Shown piece by piece: positions 36,701 to 45,161 of a DNA stretch of 64,000 nt (within the stretch, counting starts at the first letter, position 1; each line of letters opens with the position of its first letter). The notes under the pieces are model-generated. The model did not search any database, was not told where the DNA came from, and was given only the letters and a program-made list of their open reading frames with translations. The translations under genes and the position numbers were made by a program. The DNA is from Echinarachnius parma (taxonomy: Eukaryota; Echinodermata; Echinoidea; Clypeasteroida; Echinarachniidae): positions 1 through 64,000 of the forward strand of contig JBAMJV010004342.1 of NCBI GenBank assembly GCA_037951105.1. The letters are read 5' to 3'.

Positions 36701-39700
36701 GAATGAGCACCGGTCTAGCAATCCGGAGGTCTCGGGTTCGAATCCCGTTGGAATCCCATTTTTCTTTGCTCACTTTTAATCACAATATATTCTTGGTCAG
36801 TTTTGCTATATGTTTGAATTAATTGAACATTTTTATTAACGTGTGCCAGTTATCTTCAAGTGATGAGTGATTGCTTGGCAATACATACATGCATTAGGTA
36901 ATTCTATAGCTAGCTGAATACCGCTCCTGGAGAGCTGAGGAGCGGTAGTGATTTTTGACCACTCAAGCTTGCATCCAGTACATTTGATCAGGGTTGGCAC
37001 TTCTTATCTCTAGCCCCTGGGCGCTAATGACTCAGCAGAGGATTAGAGGATTAGGATTGTTGACAGCAGTAATAAAACTTGTAAGAATGTGGTCGATACG
37101 GAAACAAAAATGATAAAAATTGATCACCACGATGGTGGAAGACAAGCTAATGGGACAATCACGTCATGTGTATGATTTAAATTAACCAATTTTAAATGTC
37201 TCACAGTGAAGTTTGATAGCATTAATGCCTAATGGATGCATTGGATGCCTACAATAATTTTTTTTATTTGTAATTTTTCTCCTACAGAACCATAGACATG
37301 CAGTCCAAGATGACGATAGTCCTAGACGTGGGCTATGGCATGGACTACCTACACAACCTGCCACATCCTATAATCCATAGGGACCTCAACAGGTAAGTAG
37401 AAGAACTTTGTTATCTTATTTCCCCCTCTAAGTGGTTATGGTTTATTAAAGGGACTTAGTAACATTGTCCTAATCCTCAAAATCCAATTGGAATTCTAGC
37501 GGTTCCCTCATACCTTGTTGTAATCTTATTAACAAAAAAAGCATGGGACAGGTTTCGTTTTTTTAAAATTTCCCTTTCGTTAAAAAGATATTTACGATTG
37601 AAGTGTTCAGATGTCAAATTATCCAATGGATCGTCAGAACCGTGTACAAAGTGAGTGCAATGAGTTAGTGAATGACACTGTGCATTTTTGCTCATTACTC
37701 GGCCATATAAAGTCCATTTAACTTGAAATTTTCACACAACACCCAGTGGACATATCAGATAACAACAATATACATTGTATCAACCACTCATCACTCTTTG
37801 CCTATTTCAACAAAGTTACTAAACCCCTTTAACTGTTGTGGTTAAAATAAATAAGAGAATTACATATTAAATGTGATGGCCAATAGTTAAGTTCCCTTTA
37901 TAAGGAGTCAGTGGAGCGCCCATGCAAGCTTTCAAGCCTAGCAGAAATGTAATCAGAAGGCATAAGTAGTTTCAGTAATCCTTTTCTTCATTTCCTTGTT
38001 ATTATTTTCTCAAAGAAAGCAGCAGAGTGTGTCATTTCTATTACAGTTTTCATCCTTTCCAGTCATCATATTCTAAATTAATTTGGCCATACAATTATCT
38101 CGGATCTTGATGCAACCAAATACGATACATCTGTTTTCATTGCTGTATTAAAATGTATGATCTATTGAACCAACTACTTACATATTTGTGGCTTTGTCTT
38201 GTTACGTAATTAGTTTTATTTTAATTGCCCTCTTTGCAGTCACAATATCCTTCTGGATGAGTTTGGCCATGCAGTTGTCTCTGACTTTGGTGAATCCAGG
38301 GGGGTGTTTCACAAAGATCCTAAGTTGAACTTAACTCTAAGTTGGACTTAAAAATTATGGAAAGCCATTTGTGTTTTTGAAAATTTTGTGAAAAGTTCTT
38401 TTAAAAGGCATAAGATGTTAATTCAATTCATAATAATATTTTCTATCATCAAGGAAATTTCACGTTCTTGATGTAATATTTATGAAATTCTAAAATACTT
38501 GCATTTATGCATTTGAACATATTTTATTCCAAGGCTACAAATGGCTTTCCATACTTTTTAAGTCCAACTTAGAGTTAAGTTCAACTCAGGATCTTTGTGA
38601 AACACCCCCCTGATGTGTTACATCATTGCATGCACATATCTTTTACACCTACTAAAGACACATTTTAGGCTATTTATTGTAATATAGATGACTTGGTTTA
38701 TACTATGTTCATATTTGCAGTCATAATATCCTACTTGACGAGTTTGGCCATGCAGTTGTCTCAGACTTTGGTGAATCCAGATTTGTGACGTCAGTGAATG
38801 AAGACAACATGACCAAGCAGCCTGGGGTGAGTCTCATTAAACCTATTGCATAACGGCAAGCCTCCACACTAACTCTTGTTCTACTTGCCTGTTTGGGTAA
38901 ATAAAATCATAAATTGTCACATTTTACTTGCCCAAACAATTTGGCCCGTATTCACAAAGGAGGTTTGTAGGAGGTTTGTACAAACAATGGTTTGACCAAG
39001 GTTTACATCTATGGAATGCCATTTGTAAACTGATGGAGAAGGAATGTAAACTCCATACTTGTTAACAATGTTGATTTACAATTTACGGTATGCGAGCAGC
39101 ATTCCATAGATGTAAACCATCGTCAAACCATGGTTTGTACAAACCTCCTTTGTGAATACGGGCCATAATGTACTTAAAATACTTAAATAAATGTGAAACA
39201 AAAGAGGAAAATTAATTGTGCTAGGTCTATCAATCTGCATGGGACATTTTTCCTTGTTTTTTAGATGAAATGTAAGTTGCCCGATCGGGGCAACCAAACT
39301 ATGCATTTGAAATCGTACTTGCCCGAAATCAATTCTTACTTGTCCTGGGCAAGTGGGCTAATGCTATTGTCGAGCCCTGCATTCCTTTTGCTTTTTTTTT
39401 TTCTTTTCAAAGAGGAAATAGGACATTTAAAAACACCTTTCTGAATAGAGAGACTTTAATTGTTATCACCCAAATCTGACTAGTAAGAATATTCGTAAGC
39501 CAGGAAGTAAGGATGTAACATTGTATAAAAGAGTCAAATTTGATGTTACAAAATGTGAACTCTGGAATATAGAAATGTAAGTCAGTAGGCTTTCAGAATG
39601 CTTACTGAGCCTTCTAAGAGCCATTGCTTAGTTGTATTTATGTCACTTATATCCACTTGCAATCATGAGATTCATTGTACTTCCTAATTCATTTCTAACA

Positions 39701-42700
39701 TACTCTCTGATTGACTTTGGATTTTTCCACCCACTTCGAAACAGAATTTGAGATGGATGGCCCCTGAAATCTTCGCTCAGAACACCAAATACAGTATCAA
39801 AGCCGACGTCTTCAGCTACGCCCTGTCCCTTTGGGAACTGCTTTCAGGAGAGCTCCCGTTCGCCCACCTCAAGCCGGCCGCAGCCGCGGCTGAGATGGCA
39901 TACCGTTGCACCCGTCCTCCCATCGCCATCACCATCCCGAAGTCCATCGTCAATGTGCTGCAGATAATGTGGAGTCCAATCCCAGAAGTAAGCAGCTAGA
40001 AGCTTTAGAGTTTGAAAGATATGTTTTTTAGTGTCAATTTATGTCTGTGATTGTGAGCTTGTATTATATTCTCAGCAATTCATAGCACAAAATATTAGCA
40101 GAAAATGTAGTTGTATATATTTCTACGTACATGTACAGTGAAACCTGCGCTGGTGGCCACCTGTCTATAAAGACATGCTGCTTAAATAAAGACTGTTATC
40201 TTGACTCTCCATATACAGTGCATGTAAACAAAACTGTCTATAAAGGCCACCTGATTCACCTTTTCTGACTCCCATGGGATGTTCTTGGAGACATGTTTGA
40301 CTGCATATTAATTGTTAGTTTTTATGATAATTCTGCTGTTCTTTATTTTTTATATTTTTGAGTAGATTTCCAACCCTTTTCATCCTAAATTTTAAAATTC
40401 ATTTTGGGTTATGTTACACAAGCTTCCCATAGAGTAATGTGGGAATATTATATTTTCATGTATATTTCTTGGAGAGACCAACGTTTGGTCAGATTCTGCC
40501 AATTCTTTAACGATTGTCATCAAGCAATTCTCTGTCTGATATGCTGACCTGCTGGTTACTTGTTTTACAATAATATCAATAATAATATAACAGTAATAAT
40601 TGTATGTTTTTTCCATGTCTTTCCTTTTTTTTCTCAAGGAGAGGCCAACGTTTGCTCAGCTTCTGTCGATGCTCGAGGATCTGCCTGGTTTGCTGATCAA
40701 TTAAAGATCAAATTAAAGATCAATTGTGTGCTTTAATTACATTTTTTTTTTGTCCAGGAAAGGCCAACGTTTGCTGAGCTTCTGCCGATGCTAGAGGATT
40801 GTCGTCAGGAGATCCTGGCCGTAAGCAAATCACTGTCTGGTGTGCTGACATGCTGGTTACTTGGTTTCAAATTAAACAATGATATGAATAATAATATAAG
40901 TTTAAAATGGTAATAATGGTATGTTTTTCCATGTCTTTTCTTCTTTTTTTTTTCCAGGAGAGGCCAACGTTTGCTCAGCTTCTGCCGATGCTAGAGGATT
41001 GTCGTCAGGAGATCCTGGCCGTAAGCAAATCACTGTCTGGTGTGCTGAGCATGCTGGATGCAGAATGGGTAACGTGTGGCATGCCGCCCTCTCTTGTTTC
41101 ATTCCAACTAACTTTAACATAAGAGTATCGAGAGTCAATAAATTCTGATCCTTGCAGAATCTTCTTCAGAGGCAAAATTGGGAAAATAAAAATATTGGGA
41201 GAAACGCAATTCAGCACTCTTTACAATTAAAATCCAGTGGATAAATAGTAGTCTTGGCTATCTAGTGTCAGTATTCGGCTATGATTTCAGTGTGTAATCT
41301 GGTGCAAAGTAATTGTGTTTGATAAGAAACTTTTATGATCAAACCCAACTGCCTATTGATTTTAGGGAGATGTGATTTTTGAAAGTGGCCAAATAATCGC
41401 ATTCAATGCAAGTTATACTTTAAATTATACATATATATTTTTAATGCAATGACGTTTTTTTTAACACAAAGTTTTGTTATAATGGTCAGATTTGCATTTA
41501 CAGGCATCTAGGCATAACATGATATAAACTTGTAGATGGCATATTCCTGTCTTTCAATAATAGTAAGAATTTTTCTTTTTAATCTTCTTGCCATCATTTA
41601 CATGATTGTTTCTTTACATTTATTTGGATTTTGATGTCAAGTTTGTAATTTTATGCATGAAGACTTTTGCATTATGATGTGTTTTTGAACTGCAGTTTAA
41701 TATTAACATATTTAGTTTGAGATACTGTAATTTCCTTCAAAGAATGCACACAACAGTCTTGGTTTTAAAAAAAAAATGTTTGTTTACGATAATCTTTTAA
41801 CATATTGATTGAGAGGATTTTACTTGAATCAAATATATATTTCAGTGTTATGTGAGAGTTTGGACTGATAAAAGCATGAAGAATTTGATGTGTTTTGATG
41901 TGATTTTGGTCTGTGTGAAATATACTAATGTAGTTATGTTGTGTTATCGTGAATTGTACAGAATTGAGAGTATAATGATGATGATGATGGTGATTACATT
42001 GATGATGATGTCAAAGAGTAAGAAGATCATGGTTAGTATCTCAACTCATAACAACACTCACTACTCGTGTCTACCTTACAGGCCTCGCCCATAGATGCCA
42101 ATGACGATTGTTGCGAACTGGGCTACAGCGGACTGGAGCCCTCGCCTGGTGACCTAGAGCCAGGCGAACTCCCAGCAGGCAATGTGATGGCACTGCGGAC
42201 CCAGTGGGAAATGTGTGCAAAGTCACTCAGGTACATTTTTAATGAAAATCAGTCTGACAGAAGTTGGCCAGAGACATTATGTTTTTTTGGCACGGGGGCA
42301 GTCTGTCCATTTGTACATTTCTCATTGTCATGATATCTCAATGATTCTTTGACAGATCAGCGTCAAATTTGGTACCTGTTTGCAGTCCGATTGGTTTAGT
42401 TTAGGTTATACACCTCTATTTTGATGTTTAATAAATCATAACAATATGAATACTAGTATCATCAGACAATAATCAGTAAATGAGTATAATGTTGGCATAT
42501 AAGGCGGCGCCTATCTCCGATTCATTAACCCTAGGCCACACGTCTGCTAAATGTAGCAAAAGCTACAGAAGGGGGCCAGTCCTTGGGTAACTCTTGTGAT
42601 TAACTTTCCCTTCTCCATTCTTTAAATACTGAGCGCCTGGCAAGAAGGCAGAAGCTACCATTTTTAAAAGTCTTTGGTATGACCCAGTCTGGGTTCGAAC

Positions 42701-43862
42701 CCGGGACCTCCCGTGCATCAGGTGGACACTCTAACCGCTAAGCCACCATTCTCTGTATAATGTAAAGTCTAACAATATTTCTCTTTTCTGTATCCTTTTA
42801 CAGTGCTGAACCCATTGGTAATGGCATTTTCCCAACTACAGACAAAAATGGTGAGTAAATAATTGGTTTGTCAAACATAGGGGAAGCTGAGCAGAAAAAT
42901 ATGAAATGAATGAAAAATGAGGAAATAACATTGTGTAGTTTCCCAGGGAATCAAAACCCAATACCTCTGGATTGATAGACCAGTGCTCTAACCATTGAGC
43001 CACAAGGCACTATCGATGGTAATACTTCCCAGGTTAATTATTTTGCTCATTATTCATATAAAATACATTGTACATGTATAGATAGGATAAATAAATATTC
43101 AAATACTATTAAATGTGTGATAAATTCTTGATTTGAAAAGATACTTCATTGTCATACATGTAGCTCTACCAGAAAACCTACTTGTGGATAATGATTGTTA
43201 TTGTGAACAAGTTTATTTGATTTTTCTTGAACATCCCAAAATGTATGCCTCTGATGCTTTATTTTGCTCTATTAAAATATCGATACGAGTTTATTTCATC
43301 AACCAACCATTAGGGCTTCTTCACTTTAACGCTAGACCGAGATATTTGCAATATATGAACTACAATTGTTGCTATAACCTTTCAGCCTAGAATGCTAGGA
43401 TGAATACATGTTGATAGGTGCTGGTGAAAATTTAAGCAGTTTAGATAAAAAATAAATATATGTTTTTGTCTATTTAAAATGTGTTTCGTTCTCTCTTCCT
43501 TCTCTTTAATAGGTTATGTATCGTGTCGGAACCACTAATCACCCCAAGAGCCTTCCATTCATCCTGACTAACCTCCACAAGCATACAGATAGAGGGCGCT
43601 TTGAATTTTATCCTATTTCTTTTCTTTTCATTCTTTACCTTCTTTACCACATGTTTCAAGGTTATGTCCCAGATCGACTAACACCCTAACAGCCAGCCAT
43701 TCAATCTAGACTACCACCATACAAGCAGAAAGATAGAGGGCGCTTTAAATTTACCTTTTTTTGTCTATTGTTCTTCCTTTCTCACATGACGCAGGTTATG
43801 TATCCGATCCATTAAGCACCCTCCGAGCCAACCATTCACCAAGACAACCACCACAAGAGTAG
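21928..43862 (+). CDS. TNNI3K: TNNI3K homologue: ankyrin-repeat / tyrosine-kinase-like kinase, 24 coding exons, complete
   Basis: Exons: 21928-21967, 24075-24186, 24597-24700, 25424-25521, 26258-26368, 27455-27553, 28470-28614, 28845-28989, 29336-29440, 30362-30456, 31353-31502, 32335-32421, 32917-32973, 33379-33471, 34722-34779, 35474-35600, 36122-36189, 37288-37392, 38721-38826, 39745-39987, 40958-41068, 42082-42230, 42804-42850, 43795-43862. All are GT-AG with matching phase; sum 2523 nt, 840 aa (human TNNI3K 835). The start MGAYKSRP matches vertebrate MGNYKSRP. After a coiled N-terminus come about ten ankyrin repeats (about residues 70-430; e.g. [29 protein letters not shown]). The kinase has GSGSFG (about 479-484), VAIK Lys499, HRDLN Asp597, DFGES Asp615, and NLRWMAPE (636-643), so catalysis should be intact. 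The end GYVSDP is conserved. In vertebrates it is cardiac and binds troponin I; the role here is unknown. Confidence 0.97.
22370..23925. mobile_element. CpG-rich composite insertion in TNNI3K intron 1
   Basis: A near-repeat GGCAAACGGCTTTCCTGGGT (22374) / GGCAAGCCAGCTTTCCTGGG (23879) brackets the block. Inside, CCTAGCACGTAGAACT (22418) and AGTTCTACGTGCCTAG (about 23136-23151) are inverted and delimit about 730 bp; a second pair, CACATCGGCACACT near 23383 and GTGTGCCGAT near 23787, delimits another. The first block has CCAAT-type (CCATTGGTTG, GCCAATCAG), GGGCGG and ATGCAAAT motifs. Small frames at 22448-22701 look non-coding. Confidence 0.5.
24340..24545. repeat. CCT/CTT-rich microsatellite before TNNI3K exon 3
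   Basis: (CCT)n about 24414-24449 plus CTT runs. The segment CTCCATCTCC(A/G)CTCCACTACTCTA occurs twice (near 24361 and 24446), so a block of about 85 bp was tandemly duplicated. It forms a long pyrimidine tract 50-250 bp upstream of the acceptor. Confidence 0.8.
24942..25252. mobile_element. MITE family G copy (GGATTCACAAAGGAGGTTTGTA ends)
   Basis: Left GGATTCACAAAGGAGGTTTG then TACAAACCATGG; right CCATGGTTTGTACAAACC then a diverged end. Second copy at 38942-39168 with better preserved ends (GGCCCGTATTCACAAAGG / CCTTTGTGAATACGGGCC). Both lie in TNNI3K introns. Confidence 0.8.
25555..25990. repeat. GACGTCGC-rich palindromic cluster in TNNI3K intron 4
   Basis: GCGACGTCGC, GGAGACGTCGC and close variants occur at least eight times (for example near 25565, 25650, 25715, 25728, 25917 and 25930). 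The middle is a separate foldback with TGGGCGTAGAT (about 25780) and ATCTACGCCCA (about 25868). CpG-rich in AT-rich DNA, with CTCC AG/GGAGACT flanks in inverted order, as in a decayed TIR element. Confidence 0.65.
26010..26031. repeat. (ATC)n microsatellite
   Basis: A short run of ATC triplets next to an ATATAT stretch in TNNI3K intron 4. Confidence 0.8.
26500..27054 (+). pseudogene. Three extra copies of TNNI3K ankyrin exon 5
   Basis: Functional exon 5 is 26258-26368. Copy 2 (26500-26577) keeps an acceptor (TATTTGCAG), 26 open codons in the same phase 0 and the donor GAAGAG|GTGAGA, with one P-to-S change. Copy 3 (26719-26804) has stops and frameshifts. Copy 4 (about 26949-27054) is full length but has TAG in frame; its donor GTAAGG is intact. 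The intron flank after copies 1 and 2 is also shared (GAGCTTTA(C/A)CAAAAGG), so units of about 220-240 bp were duplicated. Confidence 0.85.
27845..28448. mobile_element. MITE family B copy, split by a nested MITE
   Basis: Starts TAAAGGGATCTAGTAAC and ends GTTACTACATGTAGATCCC. The family F element at 27923-28140 is inserted within it. The right end lies 21 bp before the acceptor of TNNI3K exon 7. Confidence 0.8.
27923..28140. mobile_element. 218-bp MITE family F, TA-flanked (Tc1/mariner-like), copy 1
   Basis: Left CCGTAGAACACCATCGTCAA then GCACCCCCAAGCACC; the right end is its reverse complement, ending GGTGTTCTACGG. TA lies directly outside on both sides. Copy 2 is at 63008-63224 and very similar. 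TA duplication is typical of the IS630-Tc1-mariner group. Confidence 0.85.
29828..30344. mobile_element. MITE family D copy, fullest form
   Basis: TTAAAGGGATAGTACAGTTT at left, inverted AACTGAACTATACCCCTTTAA at the right (shown here in parts). It ends 17 bp before the acceptor-side exon start of TNNI3K exon 10. Confidence 0.75.
30480..30745 (+). mobile_element. SINE-like element in TNNI3K intron 10
   Basis: CTACCCAGGAGTATAAATGG, GCCATGGTCGGGTGTTAATT, TGGTATGCTCCCTTGGGAGT and GACCATGGGTAATAATAGC match the body and tail of the SINE whose tail is at 10725-10812. A short related piece is at 28662-28760. Confidence 0.55.
31522..31680. mobile_element. 159-bp hairpin MITE after TNNI3K exon 11
   Basis: Left GTAGCCCATTTCATAAAACA then CTTGCAATTG; right CAATTGCAAGTGTTTTATGA then AATGAGCTAC. 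Almost the whole length is arm. Begins 20 bp after the exon 11 donor. Confidence 0.8.
32063..32310. mobile_element. 248-bp MITE just upstream of TNNI3K exon 12
   Basis: GAGCTTATTTCCAAAAGGGG then CTATATCCAC at left; GTGGATATAGCCCCTTTTGG then AATTAAGCTC at right. The right tip is 24 bp from the exon start at 32335. Confidence 0.8.
32563..32712. repeat. (ATC)n microsatellite, about 150 bp
   Basis: ATC triplets with few interruptions in TNNI3K intron 12. It gives rise to poly-Met, poly-Ile and similar frames that are not genes. Confidence 0.95.
33585..34256. mobile_element. 672-bp hAT-type foldback element with 8-bp target duplication
   Basis: Ends TAGTGCTGTAAC and GTTACAGCACTA are inverted. 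ATATAGTA occurs directly outside both (33577-33584 and 34257-34264), the 8-bp duplication typical of hAT transposons. Long arms pair over most of the length (CATATTTTGGGAATATAAAT, ACGCCGATTTTGAGCTTAGT). CGATC-rich subterminal blocks and an A run of about 35 nt (near 33699-33734) are also present. No transposase, so non-autonomous. Lies in TNNI3K intron 14. Confidence 0.92.
34350..34684. mobile_element. MITE family B copy before TNNI3K exon 15
   Basis: TAAAGGGATCTAGTAACTTT at left and GTTACTAGATCCGTTTAA at right. It ends 37 bp before the exon start. Confidence 0.85.
34871..34899 (+). repeat. Poly-G tract (19 G, plus GGGGG) in TNNI3K intron 15
   Basis: GTGTGGGGGA followed by an unbroken run of 19 G at 34881-34899. 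Able to form G-quadruplex on the sense strand. Confidence 0.85.
36200..36880 (+). repeat. Tandem repeat of about 180-240 bp in TNNI3K intron 17, interrupted by a SINE
   Basis: Blocks CACTTTCTTGCTGTAGCAAT, AAATAGCAAACAAAT, ACAAAATGTATTATTATGTG and GCCAGTTATCTTCAAGTGAT recur three to four times (near 36302, 36500, 36650 and the last block at 36847). The third unit is split by the tRNA-like SINE at about 36706-36826. Confidence 0.85.
36706..36826 (+). mobile_element. tRNA-derived SINE inside the intron 17 repeat
   Basis: GCACCGGTCTAGCAATCCGG is an anticodon-arm-like block and CTCGGGTTCGAATCCCG a T-arm / B box. The following CATTTTTCTTTGCTCAC tail also follows the copy at 57545-57650, so they are one family. 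The 5' tRNA portion is missing here. Confidence 0.7.
37446..37832. mobile_element. MITE family B copy after TNNI3K exon 18
   Basis: TTAAAGGGACTTAGTAACAT at the left and AAAGTTACTAAACCCCTTTAA (21 nt with a mismatch to family) at the right, shown here as its parts AAAGTTACTAAACC and CCTTTAA. Starts 53 bp after the exon 18 donor. Confidence 0.8.
38063..38299 (+). pseudogene. Two extra, truncated copies of TNNI3K DFG exon 19
   Basis: Functional exon 19 is 38721-38826. Copy A (about 38063-38116) is decayed (ATTTGGCCATACAATTATCT for GTTTGGCCATGCAGTTGTCT). Copy B (38240-38299) keeps the acceptor TTTGCAG and 20 intact codons through DFGES, then stops at a MITE boundary at 38300. Copy B lacks the DNMTKQPG part and a donor, so it could not give a normal kinase. 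Confidence 0.85.
38300..38612. mobile_element. MITE family C copy abutting the DFG exon echo
   Basis: Starts GGGGGTGTTTCACAAAGATC and ends GATCTTTGTGAAACACCCCC. No continuation of the exon is seen after its right end, so either the copy ended there or later DNA was lost. Confidence 0.85.
38942..39168. mobile_element. MITE family G copy 2
   Basis: GGCCCGTATTCACAAAGGAG at left and the inverted CTCCTTTGTGAATACGGGCC at right. It is inserted in an older element with repeated (A/C)TTGCCC blocks (about 38850-39370). Confidence 0.85.
40133..40308. mobile_element. MITE with ACAGTGAAACCTG ends (TATAAAGACC family)
   Basis: ACAGTGAAACCTGCGCTGGT at left; inverted ACATGTTTGACTGCA at right; inner CTGTCTATAAAGGCCACCTG. 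See the copy at 62640-62814. Confidence 0.6.
40457..40957 (+). pseudogene. Three extra copies of TNNI3K kinase C-lobe exon 21
   Basis: Functional exon 21 is 40958-41068. Copy 1 (about 40467-40545) is decayed. Copy 2 (about 40639-40682) is cut short. Copy 3 (40758 to about 40856) has the acceptor TGTCCAG and matches the functional exon almost base for base through LSGVL, with E for Q at one site, but loses the SMLDAEW end and its donor. The flanks (TGCTGGTTACTTG..., TCCATGTCTTT) are shared, so whole units of about 200 bp were duplicated. Confidence 0.88.
42493..42754 (-). mobile_element. Complete tRNA-derived SINE with 9-bp target duplication
   Basis: On the - strand it begins near GGTGGCTTAGCGGTTAGAGT (A box) and has GAGGTCCCGGGTTCGAACCC (B box), then a body to about 42493. 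GTATAATGT flanks it at 42484-42492 and 42755-42763. It lies in the 3' third of the TNNI3K gene (intron 22). Confidence 0.85.
42945..43015 (-). mobile_element. tRNA-derived SINE head
   Basis: Reverse strand GTGGCTCAATGGTTAGAGCA (A box) and GGTATTGGGTTTTGATTCCC (altered B box). Lacks a proper acceptor stem. Confidence 0.6.
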
Positions 43863-44308
43863 AAAATCAGAGAAACTGCACATCTAGCAAGTTACAAAAA
43901 CAATAAATAGAGGAGAAAGGAAAGTTTGAACCAGAGAACTTTGGAGTACTATTCAGGGCCGGTTGACATAAAACTCCACAGGTTTTTAGCTTATGTAAGA
44001 TCTGCTAAGCACCCTCCGAGCCAACCGTTCACCAAGACCACCACCACACGAGTGAAAATCAGAGAGGCTACACCTCTACCAAGTATGTAAAACAAAAACA
44101 ATAAATGGGGAGTAAAGGAAAGTTGACTGTTACAGAATTTGCACAAGCAACAATTTAACAATTCAGGGCTGGTATTCACAAAACCCCACATGTTTTAGGT
44201 TATGTGTTGGATCTGCTAAGCCCTCTAAGAGCCAGTCATTCACCGAGACCACCATCACACGAGTACCGAGTCAATAGGAAGCAGAGAGGCTACATTTCTA
44301 ACATTTAG
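43513..44308 (+). pseudogene. Five tandem copies of the TNNI3K terminal exon (one functional)
   Basis: Starts after AG at 43513, 43661, 43795, 43990 and 44199. Copy 3 (43795-43862) gives GYVSDP and is taken as real. Copy 1 ends after about 7 codons; copy 2 after about 9; copy 4 is frameshifted; copy 5 (44199-44308) is open for 36 codons plus stop, keeps GYV then DLLSPLRASHSPR, and has acceptor TGTTTTAG. AATAAA follows copy 3 (43902-43907) and copy 4 (44101-44106 region). Flanking AGAGGGCGCTTT and ATTCAGGGC blocks are also repeated. Confidence 0.85.
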
Positions 44309-45137
44309 AATTCAAAACTCAAGTCTGTTGCACGTGCAACTATACGTTCTACACCGTTAAAAATTGTGCGTACATACATGTATAATAATTATGCAAAGCT
44401 GTGTGTGCTATGATATATATATATTTTGTTGGCAGAAGATAATCATTGAAGTATATATTTAGCTAAATATGTGAGTGTATAAACAATATCAGTGTGTGGG
44501 CTTTGATCAAAGAAATGCTGAAACATATAGAATTGTTAAATTCTGAGTTTTATGACAATATAATACTGTGAATCAGTGTTACCTTTTATTCAGCAAGTGT
44601 TGTAATGAATAACAAAATACCAAGTTGTCAGTCTATTTTTGACAGTAGGTTAAATTTAACCAATGGATTAAATTTAGAATTGTTTGTTTGTTCATCTTTT
44701 TTTATCCATGACCTCTTGATAATCTAGGGTTGAATTTTAACTTCTTAATCTATAAGAAATTTTGTCAATATGTGCACAGATTTTCCCTTTTAGGTTTTTG
44801 CCTGAAATACAAGAGTGCAAAAATTAAACTGCCCAAAATACGGGTAGAGCTACTACAAAGATTTTACATCATGGGCAGTGGGGTAAATTTAACCCATGGA
44901 TTAAATTTAGAATTGCTAAATGTATGTTTATTGTTCTTAAGATTGCATATATACACTCTTTATCTATAAGAAGAAAATGGGCCACTATGTGTAAAGATGT
45001 TCCTTTTGAGGAAGCCTGAACTACACATGTATAACTCAAATCGCTTTTTTGTATGGAAAATGTATATTCATATCTTTTTAAAATGTCTCCAATGAGTTGT
45101 TTTAACTGAGGAAGTTGTATAACTATTAGAGGGAGGT

Positions 45138-45161
45138 GGGGGGGGGGGGGGGGGGGGGGGG
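45138..45161 (+). repeat. Poly-G run of 24
   Basis: Unbroken G run preceded by GGGAGGT. Second strong G-quadruplex candidate; both G runs are on the TNNI3K sense strand. Confidence 0.85.

Noticed and set aside
36706..36775. Possible tRNA gene (and at 57577-57650 and 42690-42754)
   Set aside because: B boxes are good but acceptor stems do not pair and a shared SINE tail or target duplication is present.
41852..42094. Forward frame before TNNI3K exon 22
   Set aside because: Mostly intron read-through; the exon itself starts at 42082 in another frame with a good acceptor.
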